A stretch of 64,000 bases of DNA from positions 248,001 through 312,000 of the forward strand of contig JAVHKY010000015.1 of the NCBI GenBank assembly GCA_035079385.1, written 5' to 3'. The notes below the pieces were generated by a model. The model ran no database searches and was not told the DNA's origin. It saw only the letters and a list, made by a program, of their open reading frames with translations. Source of the stretch: Aspidiotus rigidus (lineage: Eukaryota > Arthropoda > Insecta > Hemiptera > Diaspididae). The position numbers and the translations under genes are program-made. Below are positions 25,591 through 35,752 of this stretch, piece by piece. Position 1 is the stretch's first letter, and each line of letters begins with the position of its first letter.

Positions 25591-26560
25591 CCATGATCAG
25601 AATTTCCGTTCATGGTAGAACCTGTCACCCTAAAGAAATCTCAAATAATTATATCAAGTTCCTCAGAAAATATTAAGAATTATCAAGAACGCGTGCAAAA
25701 ATTTCCGCGCACATTATAAACACGCTCACTTTTTGATCATGATGCTTGAGATTGGTGTGAAGAACCCTACAATTACTCTCAATACCTCAAGGGCTACCAC
25801 CATATACCCTAGGGGACGATGATTATCTACCCTGTGTTTTCTCTCAACACATTTTCCTCTATTTTTACCCTCTAAAATTATAAAAATGATAGGAAAATTC
25901 GAATTTCTCAAAGTCTCAACAAACTTCATAAGCCTCAATCAAGCTAAGGATCGGACCCTGAACGCGTGCCTGAAAAAGATACACGATCATTTTTCCCCAT
26001 TTTCGTCACCAAAATATGTGAAACTTTTATAATATTCAAAAACATGGCCCACCCTTCTTCCAGGAGATACTATCATACACCCTGCGTGTGCAAAAAACAC
26101 AAGTTAAACAAAATTGACCCTTTTTTCTGAAAAAATTGATGCTCATTACTTTCACCTTTGGAAACGCGGGAGGATTTTTCACCCACATTCTCCTCAATTG
26201 AAATTGTGGGTACTAGAAGTCGCCAGGTTACTTTCTCTCCAGACACAGCATACCATTTATGATGCGGATTCTGAAGTTCTGTTGATGTTTTGAGTAAAAT
26301 TTATCAATGAAATCAGTGTAAAAATTAAAACGTGATCGGAAATTCCGTGCACGATAAAGCATGCGTTAGAATAGAATTGATACAATCTTTACTAATTTTA
26401 TCAATAATTATGGACATGCTCACTTTTTGTGATCATGATTTTAAAGTGCTTTTTATCCAAAGACTGGAAAGGAGTGTACCCTAGGATCAAAAACTCATTT
26501 AGACTGAAAAATATTCAAATGTTGGCGAAAGATCAATTTTTTGCGCTCAATGAAGTATAC
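25591..26560. repeat. Two diverged direct copies in the 3' flank of the AAA/nuclease gene
   Basis: AAAAATTAAACCATGATCAG with GAATTTCCGTTCATGGTAGA near 25578 recurs as AAAAATTAAAACGTGATCGG with AAATTCCGTGCACGATAAAG near 26320. Both are followed by CTCACTTTTTG(TG)ATCATGAT. No coding potential is visible. Confidence 0.5.
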
Positions 26561-26562
26561 AA

Positions 26563-26568
26563 TTTATT
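26563..26568 (-). terminator. Poly(A) signal for the AAA/nuclease gene
   Basis: AATAAA on the minus strand, about 55 bases past the stop codon, is a suitable cleavage signal for a short 3'UTR. Its presence shows the gene has eukaryotic-style processing signals. Confidence 0.55.
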
Positions 26569-26620
26569 TACAATAACTATGGTTAATTACTCATAAATTA
26601 TTACGTATTACATTTTCTAT

Positions 26621-29110
26621 TCATCCTTTCCGAGACTTGTTTTTAGGTACTTCGATATCGAGCTTCTTTTCGAGAGCCGTCCGGATACGAGTTATGCGGC
26701 CCTTTATTAGGGAATCCTCGATGAGAGGATGACATTTCTCAAGGAGGTTGTATATACTCTGAATATCTTCAGTGAAACAAGAGAGAATTGTAGCTGCTTC
26801 CTTTGTTTCTTTACACTGATAAATAAATCGAACGAAGTCTGGATAAGAAATGGGAACGTTCTTATCTTTGAAAAGTTTTCGCGCAGGTTCGAGGACTTCT
26901 GAATATATCAACAGAAGATTTGGATCATCCTTCACCGGTTTCTCAAGAGTCTTGTTTACTTTGCGTTCTTTGGCTTCATTCAAAAAGGAGAATAGAATCC
27001 CTTTTATGTTAGGCTCTTCCACTAATGGTTTCACGTTACTCAAAACAGGGTATAAACTGTTAATAGGTGTATTCTTAAAAAATTTTTCGGCGAATATCAG
27101 TTGACCTTCCATTGTGGGCCCTAGTTGTTCTAGAAAATCAGAGAGTCTTTCTGATTCCAGCTTGCATTCGGGATTTTCGCTTCTGTAATTCGTCACGTTA
27201 ACCCGTATATCTTTACGTTCTTCAGGACTGAGTTCATTAGTCAGTTTTATCGATCCCTCTTCCGTGATTAAATTACCGTTATATGAAAATGACGCTACGC
27301 CCCAACTGTGAATTTGTCCTTCCGTTGTAAACTTAATGCCAATGCAATATACGTTCAATTTTTCCGGATCTAATAAATATTTTTTTACGTATTTTTCTTT
27401 GCATTCATACACCGGATTTTCGGGATTGTCTTCCATCTTCGGCTCGAATATATATACACCGAGTCCATTATCAAATACAATGTCTATCCGTCCCATACTT
27501 GTAGACTCTTCTATTCCTACTGATATTTTTCGATGGTAATTTGCGAACTTTAACACCAAATACAAATTGAATTGGAACCAAGCTTCTAACCCTTTTCTCT
27601 GGTTTACGGTTATTTGGTACGGAATATTTGCATTGTAAGAGTCTAGTGTTCCAGTGAAATTTTTCCAGTCACGTACATCGAGCGCTCTCTTCATCATTTC
27701 GATTTTTTCATCCAAGTCTCCTTCATATATTTCCTTTATACTTTGGGAAATACGCAGTATGTAATCTTCTCTAAGTTCCAAATTGGTGAAATTCAGAGTA
27801 AAAACATCAGATTTGACGTCATACTTTCTGATACTAAAATACCCGCTGTGGAAGAGAAGTGCTGTTAACGCTTGAATATCAAGTTTCGTGAAGTCATTTT
27901 TTCCTACAAGATCTCTTCTGGGGGCTCTTATAGGCGGCACCATATCTTCCTTTTTATCTGCTTGGAAATTGTTTTGCTCATTTATAAAGAATTCGAGAGC
28001 CTTTTTCGGAAATTCTTTTAACTTCTCAACTAGAAATTTACTAGGCCCACCTGATTCACTCCAGGAAATGGTTGACACAGCTTTGGTCCTTATATAGCCT
28101 AATACAGAAGCCGGGCTGTAGAGAGTCTCATCTTTTTCGCAAAACTGAAATCCGTCGTGCCAGCACCTCATGGTTTCAAGGATATATTCTTTCTTCTTTC
28201 CAGTTTCGCGTACGACATCATTGATCAAATCATCGAAATACTGTAGTAGCTCGCTCTTATTGAACCCCACAATTCCTGCGTAATCCGGATCCATGGTTAG
28301 GTCCGTTGCCGCGTTCATTCCTGAGAAAAAATCCGATAGTGCCAGTCGAGTGATGCCGGTCACCAAATTAAAATGGACCTTCTTATACTGAGCTTTTAAT
28401 GTCTTGTAAAAACTTTGCAGACTACGTAAGATACCTGAAGCCGTTTCCATGTTTGGGTAAGCACTTGTGTATGGATTGTCGTACTCGTCGATAAGGATGA
28501 CTACCGACGCATTATTATACTTTTCATTCAGCATGGCAATCAATCGTTTAATGGCAACTTCGATGTCTTGGATCGCACCTAGATCAATCTTATGGTTTCT
28601 AGCTTGGTCGTTTATTAGCTCTAACGTGGTACGATTAAATGCAGCGACAGAAGTAGATACAACTCCATTTGAAAAATCGAGTCGAATAGTTGGATAACGC
28701 GACCAAACACCATCACGTCGTCGATAAATTTCTGTATCCTTGAATAACTTGTTGTCTCCTCCAAGTTCGAACAATTCCTGCAATGTGTCGACCAAAAGTG
28801 TTTTGCCGAACCTCCTGGGGCGCGACAGGAAGTAGAACTTCTCTCCTACCCGCATCAATTGGTCCAAGTACGCGGTTTTGTCTACATAACACTTCTGTTC
28901 AATTAGAGTTTTGACGCTCGGATTACTTATTTTCGGTAAGGTTAAACACTGTTTTCCAATTTGCGTTGATCGTGATTCGAGAATCCTGGGCGTTGCCTCT
29001 GAAGACGGGGCATCTTCGGTATTCAACTTTCCCTCGGTTAGTGACGACGTGAATCCACGACACAGAGCGATGACCAAAACAATCAGCATAAATTCATTAG
29101 GTCTCATCAT
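26621..29110 (-). CDS. Secreted AAA-ATPase-like / PD-(D/E)XK nuclease protein, likely acquired from bacteria
   Basis: An intronless 829-residue protein. Residues 1-22 form a basic start plus hydrophobic core, a predicted signal peptide. Residues 60-360 match the AAA-ATPase-like family: Walker A-type SRPRRFGKTL (96-105), Walker B VVILIDEYDNPY (203-214), and a conserved TGITRLALSDFFSGMNAATD block (251-270) with the D and Y residues typical of the family. Residues 400-610 carry the associated nuclease domain, with GRIDIVF (D543) and IFEPK (E556-x-K558), the PD-(D/E)XK catalytic pattern. About 190 C-terminal residues (640-829) have no recognised domain and exceed the usual bacterial length of about 520-550. 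Six N-glycosylation sequons (N159, N200, N440, N484, N638, N719) fit secretion. The bacterial family is presumed to act in mobile-element or defence biology; its role here is unknown. Two adjacent Met codons could start; I use the first. ATPase and nuclease residues look intact. Confidence 0.9.
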   Translation of the reverse strand: MMRPNEFMLIVLVIALCRGFTSSLTEGKLNTEDAPSSEATPRILESRSTQIGKQCLTLPKISNPSVKTLIEQKCYVDKTAYLDQLMRVGEKFYFLSRPRRFGKTLLVDTLQELFELGGDNKLFKDTEIYRRRDGVWSRYPTIRLDFSNGVVSTSVAAFNRTTLELINDQARNHKIDLGAIQDIEVAIKRLIAMLNEKYNNASVVILIDEYDNPYTSAYPNMETASGILRSLQSFYKTLKAQYKKVHFNLVTGITRLALSDFFSGMNAATDLTMDPDYAGIVGFNKSELLQYFDDLINDVVRETGKKKEYILETMRCWHDGFQFCEKDETLYSPASVLGYIRTKAVSTISWSESGGPSKFLVEKLKEFPKKALEFFINEQNNFQADKKEDMVPPIRAPRRDLVGKNDFTKLDIQALTALLFHSGYFSIRKYDVKSDVFTLNFTNLELREDYILRISQSIKEIYEGDLDEKIEMMKRALDVRDWKNFTGTLDSYNANIPYQITVNQRKGLEAWFQFNLYLVLKFANYHRKISVGIEESTSMGRIDIVFDNGLGVYIFEPKMEDNPENPVYECKEKYVKKYLLDPEKLNVYCIGIKFTTEGQIHSWGVASFSYNGNLITEEGSIKLTNELSPEERKDIRVNVTNYRSENPECKLESERLSDFLEQLGPTMEGQLIFAEKFFKNTPINSLYPVLSNVKPLVEEPNIKGILFSFLNEAKERKVNKTLEKPVKDDPNLLLIYSEVLEPARKLFKDKNVPISYPDFVRFIYQCKETKEAATILSCFTEDIQSIYNLLEKCHPLIEDSLIKGRITRIRTALEKKLDIEVPKNKSRKG

Positions 29111-29530
29111 TAATAAGGTAAAATTTGAGAAATATTACGACAAATGAACGGAAGATGTACCCAACTGAATTGGCTCTCTATCGCAAGAATGCATTCTACA
29201 AGAATTTGTATGTACACGTATGTAAATGGAATCTTACCACTATGTGATTAAAATTGCCTATCACTCCCAGTTATTACTTTTTTTCAGTTTTCATTTTTTA
29301 TCTCACTGACGATTTCATAAGACTACCATTTGCTCGTCCGGTTCAAAATTGGAATGTGTGTGTGAATCAGCTAAGAAGATTACGACAATCAGATTGAGAA
29401 GAAAGAGGGAGAGGTTGCAGGGAAACTTTTTTCACGTATTGATGAGTACGAGTTGCATTGATAAGACATAATGAAGTAATTTTGAATAATTTTCCTCAAA
29501 TAAGTCGAGATGAGACTTCTTACTCGGCTT

Positions 29531-29567
<37 letters not shown>

Positions 29568-29790
29568 GTGACCAACCGTCCGTAACATCTTGAAAATTTC
29601 ATCGTCTTACATGCGTCAACGGATGAGATTTCACCAAACAGTAGCCTTGATAAGCAATACATCTAGATAAATTATGCCAAATATTTTTTTCTTTTGAGGG
29701 AGAAGAAGAATAGACAGGCGTTTTAGTGACGTTTGTCTCTCGTCATCATTGTACAGTACTATTTTTTTTACGAGAAAAAACGCGGGTATA
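29111..29790. other. 5' flank of the AAA/nuclease gene, with a 44-nt T run
   Basis: A run of T occupies 29532-29575 (A on the gene's strand). No obvious TATA box or upstream exon is recognised. The promoter should lie here but I cannot place it. Confidence 0.4.
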
Positions 29791-29794
29791 GAGA

Positions 29795-30520
29795 CCTCAG
29801 ACTCGCGCTTGTACTCGTTGCGTCTATAAGACCAATGTATTCTGCGTTTGTACTCGTTGCGCTCAGTATTCGAGAACCCGCTGTATGTCTAGGGATATGC
29901 GCGCTTATACTCGTTGCGCGGCCTACATATTGAAATTAAATCAAATTTTTGCGAATATTCTCGAATTATTAAGATTGAGAGAAGAAGAATATGACAGTAT
30001 AGAATATGACGTAGGTACTCTGTACTGTAGTAAGTATATTGGGATGTTAACCTATGTTTGGTAGCGCTAGAATCGCCTTCTTCTCTCGCCGCACTCGCTT
30101 GAATTTCTGGGTGACGATTTTACGTTCAATGTATTCGGCCATAAGAAACGAGATTTTCAATTAGTCGTAGATGACTCAATACTTCACCATTAGAATTACT
30201 TCTTTCAGTTATCGATTCTCTTGAAATGTATAAACGATTTATAGGACATAATTTTTTGATATTACAAATTGTAATAATTTAAATCGTATTTGAAAATTGC
30301 AAATTCCCCATCATGAAGCATGGTACGTTAAAATTATCCCCCACATGTTCGAGCACGGCTACCAACTTACGCAACTTGGGTTAACATCCCAATGAGCGAT
30401 TGTACTCATAGCGCCCGCAAGATGAATGATAGGAACGTACTCGTTAAGCCTGTAAAGATAGAGTAAAAAGAGGAGAGAAGCTAAGCTCGCGTTTGTACTT
30501 GTTGCGGTCATAAGACTAAT
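29795..30520. repeat. Short repeated motif GCGCTTGTACTCGTTGCG
   Basis: Five variants are found: near 29804, 29848, 29904, 30394 and 30490. Three are at about 44-57 bp spacing; two lie beyond the MITE at 30038-30393. CATAAGACTAATGTCTCGG-type sequence accompanies two of them (29829 and 30505), so a longer unit was duplicated and then split by the insertion. Confidence 0.6.
30038..30393. mobile_element. MITE with TIR ATTGGGATGTTAAC
   Basis: Terminal inverted repeats ATTGGGATGTTAAC(C) at 30038-30052 and its complement at 30379-30393. The arms remain weakly similar for about 40 bp inward (GGTAGCG against CGGCTACC). It is 356 bp with no coding capacity. I could not see a convincing target duplication. 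The superfamily is undetermined. Confidence 0.65.
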
Positions 30521-30666
30521 GTCTCGGAGGGATCAAAATTTTCATGAACAGGTGTCGTCTATCTGTGGAATTTGAAGAGGTGTACTGTCGTGTTGAATTG
30601 GTAAGGCGTTGACCAGTTGACGACCTTGAGCATACAACCATATCATGTATTCAATTTCTTATGATT

Positions 30667-31029
30667 TCACTCAGTTTCATGTTCTATTTGGTTTACCATC
30701 CTATTCATATACTCTTTTTGCGTCTCTTTCTCATGCTTTTCATATCTTCTTTCTTTTTTCTTCATAGGTATAGATTTATGAGACTTTTCAATAAATTTAT
30801 CAATCATTTTCTTAATGTCAATATACCCTATATCTAATTCACCCCTAAAAACAATATCCCATTTATTACCCAACATATTTTTATATTTAGAATTTGGATT
30901 AAATCTATAATTCGAATTTTTAATTTCTCTCAGAATGATCATTCGGTAAGATCCCCAACTTTTAAACTTACAAATTTTAAAATCATTTTCTATATTCATA
31001 TTTTTTAAAAGAAACATTCTATCTTTCAT
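30667..31029 (-). CDS. Hypothetical 120-residue protein in a very AT-rich island
   Basis: Starts MKDRMFLLKNMN and ends NQIEHETE. It is basic and K/N/I-rich, with a KKKERRYEKHEKETQKEY charged stretch near the C-terminus that could be helical. I do not recognise it. It is transcribed divergently from the frame at 31117, with 87 bases between their starts. Its base composition is far more AT-rich than the surrounding repeats, and its length without a stop in AT-rich DNA is more than expected by chance. It may derive from an integrated large DNA virus or other acquired DNA; this is a guess from composition and compact layout. Confidence 0.45.
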   Translation of the reverse strand: MKDRMFLLKNMNIENDFKICKFKSWGSYRMIILREIKNSNYRFNPNSKYKNMLGNKWDIVFRGELDIGYIDIKKMIDKFIEKSHKSIPMKKKERRYEKHEKETQKEYMNRMVNQIEHETE

Positions 31030-31086
31030 TTCAATCGTTCTTTTTAGTGAAGGTTAGTGTAGGTCAGTGAAGGTCAGTGAAGGTTT
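31030..31086. promoter_or_regulatory. Divergent intergenic segment with GTGAAGG iterations
   Basis: Four direct iterations of GTGAAGGT(C/T)(A/T)GTG-like sequence lie at 31050-31092 between two divergent open frames, followed by an AT-rich TTTATATTAAAAATGG start region. A shared divergent promoter is plausible; it is an inference from position. Confidence 0.35.
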
Positions 31087-31116
31087 GTGAAAAGTATAAT
31101 TTATTTTATATTAAAA

Positions 31117-31461
31117 ATGGATCTTCTAAAAACTTATGCACGTGGACATATGCCAAATCTCAATGATTTAGATGATATTATTCAAGATTATCCGGAGGTA
31201 AAAAAAATTTCTAATCAATTTAATAGTGACTTTCAAAATATTGCATTAATGATTGACAAAAGTTCAATCCTCTCCCCTTTTCCTTTTTTCAAAGCTCAAA
31301 CATTTAGTTTCATTCTACAGGAACGTGTCAACAACCCCTTCACGATATGTCATCTTCTTACAACAATTGATAAATCTACAAAATCAACTTTTCTTTCGCT
31401 CATCTGTCCTGATATGTACAAACTTCTATTCTGTATTAAATCAAGAAATGTGAAAAAATAA
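31117..31461 (+). CDS. Hypothetical 114-residue protein, C-terminal part made from the 480-bp repeat unit
   Basis: The frame could also start at 31087, but the ATG at 31117 sits in the AT-rich start context. The first 45 residues (MDLLKTYARGHM...) are unique in the window. From about residue 46 (position 31255) the frame enters the repeated unit also present at 31740 and 23860, including NNPFTICHLLTTIDKSTK and SLICPDMYKLLF. I recognise no domain. The fusion to repeated sequence suggests that the repeat unit is a fragment of this same gene copied in tandem, with this copy keeping the true 5' end. Confidence 0.4.
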   Translation: MDLLKTYARGHMPNLNDLDDIIQDYPEVKKISNQFNSDFQNIALMIDKSSILSPFPFFKAQTFSFILQERVNNPFTICHLLTTIDKSTKSTFLSLICPDMYKLLFCIKSRNVKK

Positions 31462-32430
31462 TAATCCGGTGAAAAATTTCTCAATTTTTTTTCTAATTGT
31501 CGGATTAAATTGCGATTCGCACAAAATGTTGTTTATACCATCCTAAATATTGATACCGAGTTTGAGTTGGATCTGAGTATTACTCAGAAGCCACTCAAAC
31601 TTACCTCAACTTCTCCTCAGCGATGTAATAACTTTAAGGGTGGGAGTTATAGAGGTTGCGATTGAACGAATTAACCAAGGATGTGACCATAACACATATT
31701 TAATGGGATTTACTCAGCACTACTCAATTTCCACCTCTTAACTCTCCCGTTTTCTTTCCCAAAGCTCAAACATTTAGTTTCATTCTACAGGAACGTGTCA
31801 ACAACCCCTTCACGATATGTCATCTTCTTACAACAATTGATAAATCTACAAAATCAACTTTTCTTTCGCTCATCTGTCCTGATATGTACAAACTTCTATT
31901 CTGTATTAAATCAAGAAATGTGAAAAAATAATAATCCGGTGAAAAATTTCTCAATTTTTTTTCTAATTGTCGGATTAAATTGCAATTCGCACAAAATGTT
32001 GTTTATACCATCCTAAATATTGATACCGAGTTTGAGTGGGATCCGAGTATTACTCAGGAGCCACTCAAACTTACCTCAACTTCTCCTCAGCGATGTAATA
32101 ACTTTAAGGGTGGTTATTTGGTATATGAGTTATGGAGGTTGCGATTGAACGAATTAACCAAGGATGTGACCATAACACATATTTAATGGGATTTACTCAG
32201 CTTACATGCACTCTACTCAATTTTCACTTCTTAACTCTCCCCTTTTCCTTTTTTCAAAGCTTAAACTTTTATTTTCATCTTACAGGAACGTGTCATCGAT
32301 CACTTTATGACATTACTTCTGCTTAGAACAGTAAATATGATTCGACTATTAGTTTTTCTCGCTTATCTATCCTGGTCTTCTACCCTATATTAAATCAAGA
32401 ATTGTGAAAAACTAATAATCGCCGAGTGAT
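31255..32430. repeat. Tandem copies (about 2.4) of the roughly 480-bp unit
   Basis: Unit landmarks TTTAGTTTCATTCTACAGGA, CACGATATGTCATCTTCTTA, TCTTTCGCTCATCTGTCCTG and GATACCGAGTTTGAGT recur with a period of about 470-480 bp. The last copy (32200-32430) is more diverged. The middle copy carries a small deletion near 31645. This cluster and its relative at 23860-24420 flank the AAA/nuclease gene in direct orientation. Confidence 0.85.
31980..32186 (+). CDS. Second copy of the hypothetical 68-residue frame
   Basis: Encodes the same peptide as 24093-24299. It lies in the second tandem unit, about 520 bases after the end of the frame at 31117-31461. It may represent a downstream exon or a relic of the same repeated gene. 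No domain is recognised. Confidence 0.3.
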   Translation: MQFAQNVVYTILNIDTEFEWDPSITQEPLKLTSTSPQRCNNFKGGYLVYELWRLRLNELTKDVTITHI

Positions 32431-33969
32431 AATATTGGTTATATTTTTCGGTTCAACAGTACATGTGCTGAAGTAGACCGTTTAATAAGGAGGTGAAAGG
32501 TGATTGGTGGTGGGTCTTTCAGAGATTACCTAAACTCTTCTCCTTGGGCCAGTCAATCGCGCCACCCGTTAATGAAGATCCAAAAATATCCGTTTGTAAC
32601 GAAAGAGCACTTCTGTTCAAATGACACTAAAATTAAAGAATACAATACCTTGGAAAAACTATAATGTCGGGCATTCTAATGGATGGAACTCCTGTAACTC
32701 TCATGAAAATCTTCTTTGGTGCTATAACATGAGCAAAAACTACTTCTCCGCATGTGAAAACGTGACATTTTATGCTTTACACTAAACGACCCTAACGTCC
32801 TATATGTCACTTTTGGCACAAAGGGTCCCTGCCAAAACGAAATGGGTGGAGCTGAATTTTTTTTTTTTTTTTCTGATTCTTGTGATATGTAGGGAAACGT
32901 TTATCAGATTTTACGCGCAAATCCCAAATTCAAAAACTTTTAAAGACACAGAACATAAGGTTTAAAGGAATTAGTTTCTGTGGCTGAACAACGCTCAAAG
33001 TTATGAGGTGGATGTCGTCTGGCCGTTGAAGTAAAATGGTACAACAGGTATCGGGACAAATGCTAACGGAGGAATGAGGGGCTGGGTTAGTCAGGACCAC
33101 CTCAAAAACTCAATTGGTCTTTAAACGTGATATGGCTTAGAATAATGAGTTTTGATATAGTTTGAATAACTAACAATACGCGGCTAACGGAATTTTTGTC
33201 TCCAACCAATCAGCTCTGCCAGACTTCAAGGACGTCATTTCTCTGGTGATTTTCGATCCCTCCAATTGAAAAATTTGCAGTGAGCTCCCAGTCAATAATT
33301 TTTGAGTTTGTGGGGTGTGTATTTTGATTTAATTTTATATGATCGTGTATAGGTATTGGTAGCATCACCGTGGGTAGAATATTCATTTTGCAGAAGAAGT
33401 GAATAAGATGAGCCGGTATTACATCGGCTATTCACAACTATCCTCTAAATTTTTTTCTCCAATTCCCAAACTAGGTTAGAGCTCTAGCTGCTAAAATATT
33501 AATACCCAGGTACCTACAAAAATTTGCATAAGGTCAAGGTCGGTAATTTTGAGAATTGTGTCGGACACGTATCTATGTATCCCAACAAAACCAATAGCGG
33601 GTTCCAAGCTCCAGGATCGAAGAGAAAATAATAATTTCAGTTTGCATTGAAAATGCAAGAAAGTGTCCAAGTTATTATGATTCACGCATGTTTTAATACC
33701 TACATTTATTTCAAGCCACATACACAATCCTTTGTGAATAAGTTGTATACTCAAAGAAAAGGTAAAAGGGTAAACAAAGTGTATGCAGTTAATGGTAGAG
33801 AATTGAAAGATACACCGCAGGGAGGACGACGAAGAAAAAGAAGAAGAAAAAAAAAGGTTCTTCTGGTGTGCATTAGGAACACGAGCCAAGCGTAGGGTAA
33901 ATGTATAAATTCAGGTACAACTAGAGCACTAGAGCCATTGACTATACAGTAGGTATACACTTTGTAAGC
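32431..33969. other. Unassigned sequence
   Basis: I see no supported gene, RNA gene or repeat termini here. An open frame on the minus strand (33491-33889) is Ser/Phe-rich low complexity and not convincing. Confidence 0.4.
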
Positions 33970-34940
33970 GAAGTGTATAATATATTGAACTAGCGGTTGG
34001 CGTCGCGCCTCCGGCGCGCCTGACCGCTAGCTGTGTGTTGAGTAGATATCTGTGTTTTATAGGTATCTGTATCTTGTAGGTATGTGTGTTTTGTAGGTAT
34101 CTTGGAATTCAGATGAATTTTTAAAAAAGAAACAGTGGAAAGAGTTTTGCAAAATTTACAACTATTCAGGTCAAAAATAAGAAAATAGACACCAAAAACT
34201 GCGACTGTACTTATAAAAATATATCAAAGTTCCGAGTCGCACAAAAATAAAATCACCAAATTAAATTTTTTACACACTAATTCACTTGAGAGCTGACTTA
34301 ACGCGTGAAGCCTGTATTCATCGCAGCAGAATACAGACAAATCCATTGACATTTTGCCAGTCCCTAAGAAAACACACGGACAACAGGTAAAAAAAAGGGT
34401 AATTTCCGCTAGCCCATACGCAGTGCGCACCGTGTCTAGACATTGGTTCTTGTATGAGATACCGGATGTAAAATCCTTTATGTAGGTGTTTTTAAAACTG
34501 TGAATAAAATAACTTGCTTAGTATGGAAGTACAGCGAATACTGTAGTCACAAAATTTCCTCCTAAAAATCTGGAACCGGGCTCATTCGAAAGGAAATTAC
34601 AGGGGCTACAATTTTTGTTCTCTTCAATTTTTCATAAAAATGAGTTATACTCGAGTTATCACAATAATTCAATTCTCGAAACTGCGCCACTCAACGCGCG
34701 TAGGTCTAACGTACATGGCAAGCTACACCACCACGTTTTTTTATATTGAAAAAAGTCATTGTTTTCGCCCTTTTTTGAAATTACTCAGCACCTCCCCGTC
34801 AAATTTTTATTTTTATGAGTCTATGTGCTGCTCTGGGATGAGGACAATATATCCTGAAAGTTTGAAAGCGATCGGCCCAGTAGTTCTCGAGTTATAAACG
34901 GACAGACAGACGGACAAACTTTCTGCTTTATATATTAGAT
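33970..34940. mobile_element. Non-autonomous element with 5' GC hairpin and ACGGACAGAC tail (copy 2)
   Basis: The 5' part carries the hairpin arms CTAGCGGT (33990-33997) and ACCGCTAG (34023-34030) with an inner CGCC-TCC-GGCG stem. The 3' part has GCCCAGTAGTTCTCGAGTTA, AACGGACAGACAGACGGACA, then TTTATATATTAGAT. This type of ending is widespread at the 3' ends of small dispersed elements in arthropod genomes. Outside it lie inverted pieces (ACACTTTGTAAGC at 33957 and GCTTACAAAGTGT near 35190). No functional frame is present. Confidence 0.6.
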
Positions 34941-35750
34941 GAATGAATGCTTGAACTCTAGTACTCTAGTACAACGAGAACGAACATTCCACGTATCCAA
35001 CAAAATGTAAACAGATGTCTCACGTTAAGCGCTGTGTACGAAGTACTCGTACTAGTACTAGGACGTACTCGTATATAGTCAATGGTATTATTATGTGGTA
35101 AAATTTTTCCAAACTGAGGGATCGCTATCTGTTTTTTTTGGCGCAAACTATCTAAAAGCGACAGCATCTTAACAATAGGTTTGTACGTATGCTTACAAAG
35201 TGTAAATGTAGTGAGGTGGAGTAAGGAAATAGGGTGAAGGACTAAAAATTCATTTTTCCGTTCATGACAAATTTGTATGCATAATTACACGTTCTTCCCA
35301 AGATGGTCCTGATTATAGGGCACGTAAGAAACCCCCTTCAGTGTATAAACAAAAATGCTTGACGCGGTCTGTATGCTGTGGAATGCCTGTCGGGATTTTC
35401 AACTTTCTGTTATGCAATTTTTCATTTTGGTCGTTAACCTTATTTCTTGATTCCACCTCACCTATAGTCAATGATCATGGTGTTTCATTTCAAGAAATTG
35501 TGGAAAATATTCAGTCATGCAACGTCATGGAAAGAGTCGATAATAACACTATTTTGCAAGTACAAATGATGTTACAAACTGAAGCAGAGAAAAATCGCGT
35601 ATGTCACGCGCGAGACCGGGATTATACCTCATCAGAACTTAGCAGCGGAACTCCTGGCAAGTGTGCGGTCACGATCGCAAAGAGTTCGCTGCTAAGTACT
35701 ACCAATGAGTTCTGCTGGTAACTTACATTGATCTTTTGGGGAACAGATAT
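34941..35750. other. Unassigned sequence with a 61-bp hairpin
   Basis: ACTTAGCAGCGGAACTC (35637-35653) pairs with GAGTTCGCTGCTAAGT (35682-35697). A 126-codon open frame (35341-35721) spans it. A pyrimidine-rich stretch ending CACCTATAG near 35467 could be an acceptor, so an exon is conceivable, but nothing identifies a protein. Confidence 0.4.
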
Positions 35751-35752
35751 GT

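Noticed and set aside
26850..28697. Plus-strand frames inside the AAA/nuclease gene
   Set aside because: Antisense shadows without domain features.
33491..33889. 132-codon Ser/Phe-rich minus-strand frame
   Set aside because: Low complexity from GAAGAAGAAA-type sequence on the other strand; no supporting signal.
35341..35721. 126-codon frame as a possible gene
   Set aside because: Contains a hairpin repeat in its 3' part and no recognisable domain; kept only as a note.
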